A stretch of DNA of 64,000 bases. It comes from Meghimatium bilineatum. Taxonomy: Eukaryota; Mollusca; Gastropoda; Stylommatophora; Philomycidae. Shown here one piece after another: positions 24,640 through 35,629 of the stretch; the first letter of the stretch is position 1; each line of letters opens with the position of its first letter. Location: the NCBI GenBank assembly GCA_034231615.1, contig CM067307.1, positions 8,517,937 to 8,581,936 of the forward strand. Direction: 5' to 3'. The translations under genes were made by a program, and so were the position numbers. The notes under the pieces were generated by a model. It was not told where the DNA came from. It ran no database searches and saw only the letters and a list, made by a program, of their open reading frames with translations.

Positions 24640-25585
24640 ATAAAAACATGAAGTCTAGTAGTCGTTATGAAATGTGAAGTTCAGTAGTCGTTATGAAATG
24701 TGAAGTTCAGTTATCGTTATGAAATGTGAAGTACAGTAGTCGTTATGAAATGTGAAGTACAGTAGATGTTATGAAATGTGAAGTTCAGTAGTCGTTATGA
24801 AATGTGAAGTTCAGTAGTCGTTATGAAATGTGAAGTACAGTAGATGTTATGAAATGTGAAGTTCAGTAGTCGTTATGAAATGTGAAGTACAGTAGTCGTT
24901 ATGAAATGTGAAGTACAGTAGTCGTTATGAAATGTGAAGTTCAGTAGTCGTTATGAAATGTTAAGTTCAGTAGTCGTTATGAAATGTGAAGTCCAGTAGA
25001 TGTTATGAAATGTGAAGTACAGTAGATGTTATGAAATGTGAAGTACAGTAGATGTTATGAAATGTGAAGTTCAGTAGTCGTTATGAAATGTGAAGTACAG
25101 TAGATGTTATGAAATGTGAAGTACAGTAGATGTTATGAAATGTGAAGTACAGTAGATGTTATGAAATGTGAAGTACAGTAGATGTTATGAAATGTGAAGT
25201 ACAGTAGATGTTATGAAATGTGAAGTACAGTAGATGTTATGAAATGTGAAGTACAGTAGATGTTATGAAATGTGAAGTACAGTAGATGTTATGAAATGTG
25301 AAGTACAGTAGATGTTATGAAATGTGAAGTTCATTAGTCGTTATGAAATGTGAAGTCCAGTAGATGTTATGAAATGTGAAGTACAGTAGATGTTATGAAA
25401 TGTGAAGTACAGTAGATGTTATGAAATGTGAAGTACAGTAGTCGTTATGAAATGTGAAGTACAGTAGATGTTATGAAATGTGAAGTACAGTAGATGTTAT
25501 GAAATGTGAAGTACAGTAGATGTTATGAAATGTGAAGTACAGTAGATGTTATGAAATGTGAAGTTCAGTAGTCGTTATGAAAGGT
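24640..25585. repeat. 26-bp minisatellite, about 36 copies
   Basis: Unit GTTATGAAATGTGAAGTACA plus GTAGAT. Two subtypes, AGTCGTT and AGATGTT, with TTCAG or TACAG. AGTCGTT units dominate the left end; AGATGTT units form runs in the middle, which suggests local homogenisation. Confidence 0.97.
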
Positions 25586-25615
25586 ATTCTACATTTTCTT
25601 CTTCTCGTTCGCATT

Positions 25616-25878
25616 TTAACATGTCTACATAGCAAGTTTGGTTTAACATGTCTACATAGCAAGTTTGGTTTAACATGTCTACATAGCAAGTTTGGTTTAA
25701 CATGTCTACATAGCAAATTTAACATGTCTACATAGCAAATTTAACATGTCTTCACAGCGAGGTTTAACATGTCTACATAGCAAATTTAACATGTCTACAT
25801 AGCAAATTTAACATGTCTACATAGCAAGTTTAACATGTCTACACGGCGAATCTGGTTAACATGTCTACATAGCAAGTA
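25616..25878. repeat. 22/27-bp tandem repeat, about 11 copies
   Basis: Unit TAACATGTCTACATAGCAAG with or without a TTTGGTT extension. ACATGT is palindromic. Confidence 0.92.
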
Positions 25879-25889
25879 AATTGTGTTGT

Positions 25890-26105
25890 TTAGACATGTT
25901 ATTTAGTCCTGATGCGTGATACCATGGTTGCTGGTCCGCCTCCCGTAGTTGTATCTCCGACTTCAACATCCGTGCTTGTTTGGGTAGGGCTGTGGTCCTG
26001 CTCGATATTGGCGATGCCCCGACCAATATTAGTTTCCAGCCTCTGTTGTCTGGACTAAGCCCCACCTCACTGGAAGGTATGGGCCTCGATGGGGATGACG
26101 CTTAT
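25890..26105 (-). mobile_element. dispersed block, probable LINE 5' region, copy 1
   Basis: Minus-strand GGCTTAGTCCAGACAACAGA then GGCTGGAAACTAA, CATCGCCAATATCGAGCAGG and GGAGGCGGACCAGC. Copies lie at 31770-31990 and 48285-48440. The domain is not recognised; they resemble leader or ORF1 parts of a LINE near the endonuclease fragment at 48.7 kb. Confidence 0.5.
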
Positions 26106-26147
26106 TGAAAGCACTGAGTGTCCATCATTGTCTACATCAATTAGTTG

Positions 26148-26342
26148 TCTGGATGAAAGACAAGTTACAAAACCTCAACTAACTTGTAGAGTGACAAGTT
26201 ACAAAACCTCAACTAACTTGTAGAGTGACAAGTTACAAAACCTCAACTAACTTGTAGAGTGACAAGTTACAAAACCTCAACTAACTTGTAGAGTGACAAG
26301 TTACAAAACCTCAACTAACTTGTAGAGTGACAAGTTACAAAA
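26148..26342. repeat. 34-bp tandem repeat with built-in hairpin, 5.5 copies
   Basis: The unit contains ACAAGTTA and, 12 nt later, its exact complement TAACTTGT, so each unit can form an 8-bp stem. Copies are identical. Confidence 0.95.
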
Positions 26343-26389
26343 TTATAACTTAAAGACACGAGATAAATCGTAAACTCGGAATTTCTAGT

Positions 26390-26475
26390 AGAATTTGGTG
26401 CATGGTCGGGATGTTAGAGCTCGAGTCTCACACCCGTTAGATCCAGGGTTTAAACCATAATGTAAAATGTTTACC
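26390..26475 (+). mobile_element. tRNA-like SINE head, weak
   Basis: TGGTCGGGATGTTAGAGC is A-box-like. CCAGGGTTTAAACC, about 40 bp on, is B-box-like. Short and diverged. Confidence 0.3.
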
Positions 26476-26544
26476 GAAAAGGAAAATTTAAAAATATGTT
26501 CTGAATATAACGTGGCTACAACAAGTTCATGCAGCATTTATCAC

Positions 26545-26912
26545 ATAACCCACTAGAAACATTTGTGCAACTCCCTTACTTTATCACACAAGACAATAGA
26601 AACCACTCTGCAATCCCCTTACTTTATCACACTAGGCACTAGAAATCTCTCTGCAGCTACCTTACTATATCCACAAGGCACTAGAAACCTCACTGCAACT
26701 TCCTTACTGTGTCACACAAAGCACTAGAAATCTCTCTGCAACTCCCTTACTATATCCACAATGCACTAGAAATCTCTCTGCAACTCCCTTACTATATCCA
26801 CAATGCACTAGAAATCTCTCTGCAACTCCCTTACTATATCCACAAGGCACTAGAAATCTCTCTGCAACTCCCTTACTATATCCACAAGGCACTAGAAATC
26901 TCTCCTCTGCAA
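26545..26912. repeat. 41-bp tandem repeat, about 9 copies
   Basis: Unit CTTACTATATCCACAAGGCA then CTAGAAATCTCTCTGCAACTC. Copies are diverged on the left and homogeneous on the right. Confidence 0.93.
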
Positions 26913-26966
26913 CTCCCTATCGAAAAAAATACAATATTGACAATAAAACAGTAATCGGAATATGTG

Positions 26967-27143
26967 AACATCGACTTGCTATGGTTGGTATGTGTGGTCA
27001 TGTACCATTGATCACATCGACTTGCAATGGTATGTGTGGTCATGTACCATTGATCACATCGACTTGCTATGGTATGTGTGGTCATGTACCATTGATCACA
27101 TCGACTTGCTATGGTATGTGTGGTCATGTACCATTGATCAATA
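26967..27143. repeat. 40-bp tandem repeat with inverted arms, 4 copies
   Basis: Unit CATCGACTTGCTATGGTATG then TGTGGTCATGTACCATTGAT. ATGGTA and TACCAT pair within the unit. Confidence 0.93.
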
Positions 27144-27299
27144 TTAGTACTGAGCTACAACAAGACTAGCAATACTGAAATTATTATCGTTAGGGAGTTG
27201 CAGGGAAGATTCGAGTGTCCTGTCTGATAACGGCCGCATACCCTTGCGGTGACACGTCATGTTCAGATTAAATTTTAAATTTACACTCCAACAGAAAAA

Positions 27300-27376
27300 A
27301 ATCACAGTTCTTACCGAAGATCGAACCCTGAACCTCACATGTGTGACACCAAAGCACTAATCTCTTGGCCATAGAA
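27300..27376 (-). mobile_element. tRNA-derived SINE head
   Basis: On the minus strand the A box is TGGCCAAGAGATTAG (27371-27357) and the B box GGTTCGATCTT (27327-27317), about 30 bp apart, as in a tRNA-Lys- or Ser-like head. The acceptor stem does not pair, so it is not a functional tRNA gene. Confidence 0.6.
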
Positions 27377-27401
27377 TTTAAAAAAAACAATATTTTCCTC
27401 T

Positions 27402-27555
27402 TCTTCTTCAGCGTTCATTCTCAAACTCCCGCTGGATCTCTATCAGGGCAATGGTCCTACTAGATTTCCACCAGAATGTAATCCAGAGAATGGAAATGCG
27501 TTGTGTCGCCGTTTTATTTGCGCCAATGGCCCGACACATCTGTCTTCGGCAGTCA
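27402..27555 (-). mobile_element. SINE-B copy 3
   Basis: Minus-strand copy with CTTCTTCTTCAGCG tail, ATTTCCACCAGAATGTAATC and a 5' end at CATCTGTCTTCGGCAG. Directly downstream of the exon 8 donor in intron 8. Confidence 0.8.
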
Positions 27556-27621
27556 ATCAGTGTTATGTACAGCATGCACTGATATTATTTTACGCTATTC
27601 CCAAACAAATGAATGCCATAC

Positions 27622-27825
27622 CTTAGCCGCAGTGTTGAGAAGTTCTACTAGTGCTTGTACCAGACCTCGAATATTTATTGTCTTTTTCTCATACTCCGCC
27701 ATGTAATAGTTCAAAGATGCGTGTTCAGTTTCATTCAGAAGTAGTTTGGCTTGATTGTGAATCTGCTCTCTTTGTTTGGCTTTTCCCAAAGATGAGGACA
27801 GCATCAGCTGTGTTCCTACTCCACG
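27622..27825 (-). CDS. WHRN: whirlin exon 8: HHD2 domain, main part
   Basis: Residues 449-516, 68 codons. The acceptor is TTTTCAG|CGT and the donor AAG|GTATGG, phase 0 on both sides. It reads GVGTQLMLSSSLGKAKQREQ, then QAKLLLNETEHASLNYYMAE and LVQALVELLNTAAK. Human whirlin has GSQVTLSSLGNQTRVLLEEQ, ARHLLNEQEHATMAYYLDEY and LVMALFKLLNTHAK. HHD2 is the second harmonin-homology domain. The last helix is in exon 9. A tRNA-like SINE and a SINE-B copy sit about 70-330 bp downstream in intron 8. Confidence 0.94.
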
Positions 27826-27834
27826 CTGAAAACT

Positions 27835-28690
27835 TTTCTGAAGATTACATTGTCAAATGTAGAATTTAAATATGAATACTTTATAGATTTTACAATACGT
27901 ATGATTTATTAATCTGAAATATATATGATTTGTGAATCTTAAATATGTGTGTTTTGTGAACGTAAAATAGGCATGATTTATTAAATTAAAACGTTAAATC
28001 TCTGTTAACTTAACATGTGAATACTCTGTTAACTTGATATATGAATACTCTGTTAACTTAACATGTGAAATCTCTGTTAACTTAATATGTGAATACTCTA
28101 ACATAAAATATTTCAGCGTATATAATAGAAAACATTTTTCAAGTTGTAAGAGTCCCTGTAGAATCACCGCTGAAGTAGACGTTTGTTAAGACTGTTATTG
28201 TTGTTTACTAACCCCGCGGAGACAGGATTGTGTCCACTCTTATTTCCTATGCCATGCCGTGTTTTACTTGTAGCTCAAATATTAATATGTCTTCTGGCAT
28301 TCTTATTCACAGTGTACATATGCACAGTGTTTTAAAGTGACATTTGGATCTTGTATCTATATGTCTGTAGCGCCATTATGCTAACCCTTGTCTGGACTTC
28401 TAGTTCAGGGTTCAAAGAATAGGGCCGATGTGTTTTTCCAGGCATGTCGTAGGAAGCGACTAAGGAAAGTTGAGGGATAGGCTGAAAATGTCACCAGTTT
28501 AAAAAAAAATTATAATTATCACATTTCATCTTCATTTCTTACGTTTGCCTTCTATCAAATAACTGCCATGAATGACGATGATATGCAGGCAAGTGGACAT
28601 TGCACCTTTGTCCTTTAATAGCAGATTGCTAGGTGACGGGAAATGTTAGATGAAACATCACATCACGGCAGATGTGTCAACAAATCTGAT
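27835..28690. other. intron 7, AT-rich, weak repeats
   Basis: Positions 27990-28100 hold about 5 copies of a 24-bp CTCTGTTAACTTAACATGTG unit. Positions 28380-28500 match, inverted, the right end of block D (TTCTAGTTCAGGGTTCAAAG) and then the GTCGTAGGAAGCGACTAAGG motif shared with SINE-A. No gene. Confidence 0.5.
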
Positions 28691-28892
28691 AGAATAATGA
28701 TGAGATATGTGGTTTAAATGTGTGTGCTGTGTGTGTGTTGTGAGATGTGTGGTTTAAATGTGTGTGCTGTGTGTGTGTTGTGAGATGTGTGGTTTAAATG
28801 TGTGTGCTGTGTGTGTGTTGTGAGATGTGTGGTTTAAATGTGTGTGCTGTGTGTGTGTTGTGAGATGTGTGGTTTAAATGTGTGTGCTGTGC
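28690..28892. repeat. 40-bp tandem repeat, 5 copies
   Basis: Unit TGTGAGATGTGTGGTTTAAA then TGTGTGTGCTGTGTGTGTGT. Copies are identical. Confidence 0.95.
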
Positions 28893-29359
28893 TCCTGGCA
28901 GTGCGTGATAATGCTGGTATACTGGAATACCTCCCTTCGGGGACAAAACTTGCATCCATAAAACACTTTGTACATCTATACTTTTGAGACCTTAACTATA
29001 TGAGTCCTGGTTTCGCGTCCGTTGAGCTGAAAAGAGCCTGTATTTTTGTCAGAAAGGCCATATGTGAACTATGAGTTGTCAAGAGCTACCTGCTGGCACT
29101 TAAAGGGATTATTTCATCATCATCATAATCATTATCATTATGTGGCTAAATGGTGCAAGCTGCAATGTTACAAGCTTGCAGCCTTCTAGCATGGAACTGA
29201 ATTTGCTGTGTTTTACAGTAACCATCTACATGTATTTGCTTTAGTTGATAAAGAATTATCACCTTTGGATCTGTTGGTATTGTATTCTTCCCCCCCCCCC
29301 TATAAATTATAACCAGTAGGGAGGAATTGTATAAATATATATAGAAGTCCAAAAAGGTA

Positions 29360-30500
29360 TTTATATTTGTTTCGTAGACTACAGCAAGGCCTTTGAAAGA
29401 GTTCAACATGAAAAATTAATCAAATGTCTTAAAGAAATAAGAATAGATGAAAACTACATCAGACTGATTAAAAATATATATTGGGAACAGACTGCATCAA
29501 TAATTTGCGAAAACAACTATTCAACAAACATAGAAATGCGAAGAAGGGTAATACAATGATGTATTTTATCACCAAGCCTATGTAATATCTACATATAGAA
29601 TATCTTTAAAAATGTAGAAGATATGCCAGGACTCAAGATCAATGGGAAAATAATAAACAACCTGAGATATACAGATGACACTGTTCTTTTAGCAGAAAGT
29701 GAACATGAACTACAAAGGCTAATAGATCAAGTCAATAAATCAAGTAATGAATATGGACTGGATATAAATATTTTTTTAAAAACCATGATAATTAGCAAAG
29801 GCACAGAAGAACAAGAGCTAAACATAAACATACAGGGAGAGAAACTACAACAAGTAAAACATTATCAATATATTGGACACATAATCACAAATGATGGCAG
29901 ATATGAAGCAGAAGTTAAAAGGAGAATAGGAATGGCTAAAAGTACCTTCAATGACATGAGGAAAATATTAACATCTAAACAAATTACAAACAAGTTAAAA
30001 ATGAGAATTATAAAATGCTACATCTATTTCATATTAATTTATGGCTCATAAACATGGAAAATGAACAATAAAAAAACTAGAAAACAGAATTGATGCCTTT
30101 GAGATGTGGATACAGAGAAGATTATAGAGAATTTTGTGGTAAGGGAGGAACACGAATACAGAGGTTCTAACAACACCTCGTATGAAAAAAAATAACTATT
30201 GGTTGGTTTGTTGCTGATCCAGCGGTCCATGGGCTCATGCCGTTTGAATAAAATAGAACTATTAAAAGAAAGAAATTTAAAAAATCAAATAAAGTATTTT
30301 GTACATAATAAAAGAAGAGACACCTTGTTGAAGACATTTGAGGGTAGAGTCGAAGAGAGTCGAGAAAAAAAGTAGGCAGAGATACACGTGGGAGAGTAAC
30401 ATCACGAGATGTACAGGATACAGTCTGACAGAGTGCAACACCAAGGCAGGAGATAGGTGATTAAAGGAACCAAGACGGCACTTAATGATGATAATAAACA
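29360..30500 (+). mobile_element. decayed LINE reverse transcriptase
   Basis: VDYSKAFERVQHEKLIKCLK opens the RT region at about 29373. It is followed by two stops, then a 142-codon frame with LRYTDDTVLLAESEHELQ (the catalytic box has T for A), EYGLDIN, YQYIGHIITNDGRYEAEVKR and KMRIIKCYIYF. After 30051 the frames break, but the tail continues to a TGATGATGATAATAAA end. Same family as 39630-40112. It lies in intron 7. Confidence 0.85.
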
Positions 30501-30547
30501 ACACAGAATGCTCACTTTTGTTTGACTAGGCTAAGATAACTTCTCAC

Positions 30548-30590
30548 CTTGTTTACCTCCTGGTCAGTAATGCTTCCACTTAAGGACTTC
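30548..30590 (-). CDS. WHRN: whirlin exon 7: 43-nt microexon
   Basis: Residues 434-448. The acceptor is TTTTTACAG|G and the donor AAG|GTGAGA. The first base completes an Arg codon with the AG from exon 6, and the exon ends in phase 0. It encodes KSLSGSITDQEVNK. In human whirlin this position reads FLGDLTTEGINK before the segment that leads into HHD2. It is the only place I found in the 6.8 kb between exons 6 and 8 that fits both phases and the alignment. Confidence 0.8.
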
Positions 30591-30762
30591 CTGTAAAAAC
30601 CAGATGCCTCGTATCAACGTTAAACAAAAACAGATCAAACAGAAACTGAAAAGTATTTAAGAATAAAATGTGCAAACACAGAACAAACTTACGTTGTCAT
30701 CTACAGGTATTGTCTTTTGACATTATTGAAAAAGACAACCATAATTCAAAGATTATCGTCTT

Positions 30763-30892
30763 CTGTGTTCGTTCTCAAACTCCTGCAGATTAGCAAGATT
30801 TAGTCCAGATAATGGAATTATTTCTGTCAAGGTTTACAGTTTTTCTATTGTATCTGATCATTTCGACCTGAAACATTCGACTTCAGCTTGGC
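30763..30892 (-). mobile_element. SINE-A 3' fragment
   Basis: Minus-strand GTTCGTTCTCAAACTCCTGC then AGATTAGCAAGATTTAGTCC, GGTTTACAG and CGACTTCAGC: the 3' half of SINE-A, diverged. Close to the exon 7 acceptor. Confidence 0.65.
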
Positions 30893-30899
30893 TTCTGGT

Positions 30900-31280
30900 T
30901 TATATTGACTCTCTATGACAGTGGTATTCAAACATTCCCTGCTGATGTCCTTGGCCATTTTTTTACTATACATTTTTGCTAGATATTTCTGCAATGCTAA
31001 ACCATTTTACTAGACATGTGAACGCAAGTTGTGTCGTCCTTACTTGTCACTTTTTATGTTGACGTGTATATTATCCTTGATAAACGCCTTTCGGTCGAAA
31101 TGTCAATTTGTGCATGTGCCTATGTTTGTTTCCTGTTATTAGCAAAAACTTCATTACCCCGTTTCACGCTTTACCTGTTGGATTTCTGTTTCGCGTAGGG
31201 AGTACATATTTACGATTTTCGGCATTTTGCAAAGACCTCTCATTTTTATACCCAGTTTAACCCCACTACTTCTTCATAGA
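30900..31280. other. intron 6; hammerhead-like remnant at 31074-31108
   Basis: Plus-strand TTGATAAACGCCTTTCGGTC then GAAATGTC matches the diverged motif at 10891. No gene. Confidence 0.3.
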
Positions 31281-31284
31281 AAGT

Positions 31285-31536
31285 AAAGTAAAAGTAAAGT
31301 AACACATAGCATTTATTAATGCCGTAGGGGTGTGAGATGTTAACGATTTCATATTTCAGAAGCTCTGCAAATGAGGGCGGTAGCCATCTCCTCTCTTTCG
31401 CAGTCATTACTTCCCGGATTAATCCGGTACCCATTTAAGGCTGGGTCGACCCGGGAGCCGTTGCGATCTGAAATGAACCCAGGACCACTCATATGCGAAG
31501 CCAGTACGCTAACCACTGCGCTAACGCGGCCCCCGC
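31285..31536 (-). mobile_element. tRNA-derived SINE (SINE-T) copy 1
   Basis: Read on the minus strand, the element opens with GGGGGCCGCGTTAGCGCAGT and GGTTAGCG (A box). GGGTTCATTTC (B box-like) follows about 45 bp later. The body contains the CCCGGGTCGACCCAG palindrome, GGATTAATCCGG and AAATGAGGGCG-complement blocks. The second copy at 49430 is about 90% similar by eye. Confidence 0.8.
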
Positions 31537-31769
31537 GCAAACCTACAAACAGTTGTTAAACCAGTGTTATAATTGTATTTCTTGATGAGACAAATTTCTA
31601 ATTCTTCCAACATTACTTTTATTACAATTCAGGATTGACATAAAATAAAGTTGATGAAACAATTATTTTCATTTAATTAAGCAAACAATATTTGGCAAAA
31701 TGGTAATGTGAAGAATAAATAACACAATGTTTTAAATTTATAATTTTCTGAATGTTTGGTCTCATTGTA

Positions 31770-31990
31770 AACTTGGCCTCCATCGAGGCGAATTCCTTGA
31801 AGTGGAGATAGGGCTCAGTGCAACCAACAGAGGCTGGAAACTAAGATGGGTCTGGCCAACCCTAACATCGAGCAGGGCCAAATTTCTGCCCAAGAAATCG
31901 CTGGTGCTAAGTCGAAGGTACCAGGTCGAGAGGCTCAGCAGCACCATCAAGCACCACGACTAGACAACGTGTATATCTTCCAAACAAAAA
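31770..31990 (+). mobile_element. dispersed block, probable LINE 5' region, copy 2
   Basis: GGCCTCCATCGAGGCGAATT, AGAGGCTGGAAACTAAGAT, CCTAACATCGAGCAGGGCC. Matches 25890-26105 (inverted) and 48285-48440. Confidence 0.5.
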
Positions 31991-32159
31991 CCATAACATT
32001 TATAGACAAGATACAGCGGAGGTCGCCTTCAAATTAACTGTGCTTATACAAATTATGTGTTACCGGAAATATTTTCATTACTTCATTTTTTTTCTAAAAT
32101 ATATTTTTTTCAAACATGATTATATTTTAAACTGAAAACCAATCATGTATTTAATACAT

Positions 32160-32240
32160 TAACATCTCAAAACCAATCATGTGACACTAGCATCTCAAAA
32201 CCAGTCATGTATTTAATACACTAACATCTCAAATCGCTCA
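32160..32240. repeat. short tandem repeat AACATCTCAAAACCAATCAT, 3-4 copies
   Basis: Diverged copies followed by a 10-nt G run near 32250. Confidence 0.6.
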
Positions 32241-32384
32241 AGAAGTTGGGGGGGGGGGGAAGAGGAGCCAAACGTCGGGTTGATAATCTTTAGACTTCTA
32301 ACATTCATCTATCTTATCTTTTATTGATGTGAGTTGTGGAAGGTGCCGATTCCTACTTCTCATGTGTTATATTGTGTTTTTGAT

Positions 32385-32790
32385 GAAGGCCTTTGGTGAT
32401 GAAATAACCCCTTTACTTGTGTACAGGTACCTCTTGGAGATGAAATAACCCCTTTACTTGTGTACAGGTACCTCTTGGAGATGAAATAATCCCTTCACCT
32501 GTGTACAGGTACCGCTTGGAGATGAAATAATCCCTTTACCTGTGTACAGGTACCTCTTGGAGATGAAATAATCCCTTCACCTGTGTACAGGTACCGCTTG
32601 GAGATCAAATAATCCTTCACCTGTGTACAGGTACCGCTTAGAGATGAAATAATCCATTCACCTGTGTACAGGTACCGCTTAGAGATGAAATAATCCCTTC
32701 ACCTGTGTACAGGTATCGCTTGGAGATGAAATAATCCCTTCACCTGTGTACAAGTACCGCTTAGAGATCAAATAATCCCTACAGGTACCG
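32385..32790. repeat. 41-bp tandem repeat with palindrome, about 10 copies
   Basis: Each unit contains ACCTGTGTACAGGTACC (arms ACCTGT and ACAGGT around GT), then GCTTGGAGATGAAATAATCC. One copy is shortened. Confidence 0.95.
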
Positions 32791-33690
32791 TTTGACAGCG
32801 CATATCTTTTCTGGCAAAAGCACAGGTCCTTCACAGCTGTGTTACTGTGGTAACACCTGAATTCATATAGAATCTCGCCCGTGTGTTGCCGGGGCCCGAA
32901 AGGGGAGCAAAGAATAGCAACACTGTTTACCTACCATGCATGTCGTAAAACGCGACTAATGAGGTTATGGGATGGAGTTGGCTGTCCCATACCATATAGG
33001 GTCAGTGACCCAAAGCCATGCTGAAGTCGAATGTGTCAGGCCGAAAAGCACAGATATCGCAGCAATGCTGTAAACCATGACACAACGAATTCCATTCTCC
33101 GGATTACATCCTGCTAATTTGCAGGAGTTTGAGAACGAACGCAGAAGAAGAAGAAGAAGATATAAAATCTCACGGACATGGTTGTGTAAGGAGGGTGGGT
33201 TTATGGGTGATTGTGTGCTTCACGAAAGGTTCTAGTGCACCAATATACCAGGATTACTACGTCCTGCCAGGAGCACAGTGCACACTTCTGGGCCAACTAA
33301 CTTCATTCTTCCTTCAGATTTGTTGAAACATTCGTAGTAATCACACACACTTAACTCATCACCATTCTTCTGTCAGATTTGTTGACATATTCGCACTGAT
33401 GACACACCTATATTTCTCCGTCACCTAGGATTCTACCACAAAAGGACAAAGGAGATCCAGTCCGCTGTCCTGCATCTTTTCGTCAGCCATGGGGAGGAGC
33501 TATTTGATGAATGCAGAAGTAAGAAATTAAGACAAGATGTGACAATGATGTATTCGCATGTGACACGTTATCAAACTAGCCCCAATGTTCCTTAGTTGTC
33601 CCCTACGACATGACTAGAAAGAGGACAGTGGCCATATTCTTTGCACCTTGTACTAGAAACTTAGGCCCAAGCATGGTCAGCGTGTTCTAT
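32790..33690 (+). repeat. dispersed repeat block D, copy 2
   Basis: Matches 15830-16520 in several ordered stretches on both sides of the SINE-A copy inside it. It runs directly into the 37-bp array. Confidence 0.6.
32875..33161 (+). mobile_element. SINE-A copy 4, with target-site duplication
   Basis: Full-length with a (GAA)5-6 tail. ATATAGAATCT precedes it and ATATAAAATCT follows the tail: an 11-bp target-site duplication with one mismatch. Confidence 0.9.
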
Positions 33691-34255
33691 GTCTCTGGCT
33701 AGCCTTGGCATGGTCAGCGTGCTCTATGTCTCTGGCTAGCCTTGGCATGGTCATCGTGCTCTATGGCTCTGGCTAGCCTTGGCATGGTCAGCGTGCTCTA
33801 TGTGTCTGGCTAGCCTTGGCATGGTCAGCGTGTTCTATGTCTCTGGCTAGCCTTGGCATGGTCAGCGTGCTCTATGTGTCTGGCTAGCCTTGGCATAGTC
33901 AGCGTGCTCTATGTCTCTGGCTAGCCTTGGCATGGTCAGCGTGTTCTATGTCTCTGGCTAGCCTTGGCATGGTCAGCGTGCTCTATGTGTATGGCTAGCT
34001 GTGGCATGGTCAGCGTGCTCTATGTGTCTGGCTAGCCTTGGCATGGTCAGCGTGCTCTATCTGTCTGGCTAGCCTTGGCATGGTCAGGGTTCTCTATGTG
34101 TCTGGCTAGCCTTGGCATGGTCAGGGTGCTCTACGTGTCTCGCTAGCATTGGCATTGTCAGTTTGCTATATATGGGTCGCTTGCCTTGGCATGGCCAGGC
34201 TGCTGTATGTGTCTTGCTAGCTTTGGCATGGTCATGATTTTCTGTGTCTCGCTAG
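33672..34255. repeat. 37-bp minisatellite, about 15 copies
   Basis: Unit GCATGGTCAGCGTGCTCTAT then GTGTCTGGCTAGCCTTG. Copies decay progressively towards the right end. Confidence 0.95.
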
Positions 34256-34287
34256 CCTTTTACTTTCAATAAAACTTTTATTCGCTT

Positions 34288-34565
34288 GTTGCAGGGTGCT
34301 AAAAGAGGAGTAAAGAACAGCAAAAATTTATGTCTGCCATCCATGTCGTAAAAGGAGACTAAGGAAGCTTAGGGGTTGAGGTTGGCTATCTCATCTCATA
34401 GATAATCAAAGAAACCCAGAAGGCATTCTTAAACTGAATTGTCGTGCCAACAGAGCATATATCGCTGCCGAGTTGTAAACCGTGCCGTGCCGTGACACAC
34501 TCTATTCAATTTTGTGGACTTCATCCTACTAATGTGCATGAATGTTAGAAAGATCGCTGAAACAG
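34288..34565 (+). mobile_element. SINE-A copy, diverged
   Basis: Recognisable blocks are GTCGTAAAAGGAGACTAAGG, GTTGTAAACCGTGCC, and GTGGACTTCATCCTACTAAT. Its 3' end lies about 40 bp from the exon 6 donor. Confidence 0.7.
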
Positions 34566-34606
34566 AACCACTTTCATCACTACCAATTCTACTACAATCA
34601 ACAAAC

Positions 34607-34818
34607 CTGCTTGATAATGTCAAACTATTAGAGTAAGATCCAACTTTGGTGCTCGCAATCCAAGATCTCTCGTCGATGGTAGTTTTAGAATACGGAATTT
34701 TACCAACGTCCTTGACAGTGATGATAAGATGAGAACTTATTTTTAGATAATTGACAGCCTCTGAATGAGTGATGTCGAGATAACTCCTCCCATTTACGTC
34801 CAAAATTTGATCTCCAAG
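34607..34818 (-). CDS. WHRN: whirlin exon 6: second half of PDZ2
   Basis: Residues 364-433 plus 2 nt. The acceptor is ATTTTCCAG|CTT. The donor AG|GTTTGT is weaker than the others and in phase 2. The product starts LGDQILDVNGRSYLDITHSE and continues LKISSHLIITVKDVGKIPYS, then TTIDERSWIAST. It is nearly colinear with human whirlin PDZ2 and its extension (GDQILEVNGRSFLNILHDEA, HLILTVKDVGRLPHA, TTVDETKWIASS). This is the most diagnostic exon for calling the gene whirlin rather than harmonin or another PDZ scaffold. Confidence 0.95.
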
Positions 34819-35108
34819 CTGGAAAATAATTTCATAATTTGTATTGTTCAACCAAACAATTAGTAACTTCCAAACACATATTTAAAACACACACATGAAG
34901 ATAGATGTATGATAGAAAGAATGCGCACACACATACACACACACATACACACTCAAGTGACTTGACCCGCAGAGGCTGGTCTACAATCAGGAGCTGCCTT
35001 TATATACTACTCACACACAATCTAGCGAATTGAAACAAAAATAACGTAGCAGACAATTTCATTTGATGATAATCGAATAAGTAGATATGCAAGTAAATAA
35101 AGAACTAT

Positions 35109-35623
<515 letters not shown>

Positions 35624-35629
35624 TGAAAA

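Noticed and set aside
22661..25585. CRISPR-like regular repeats
   Set aside because: Repeats are directly tandem with no unique spacers, and the context is a eukaryotic gene.
27300..27376. Functional tRNA gene
   Set aside because: A and B boxes are present, but the acceptor and anticodon stems do not pair convincingly. It is better explained as a SINE head; the same holds for 10727, 37840 and 51410.
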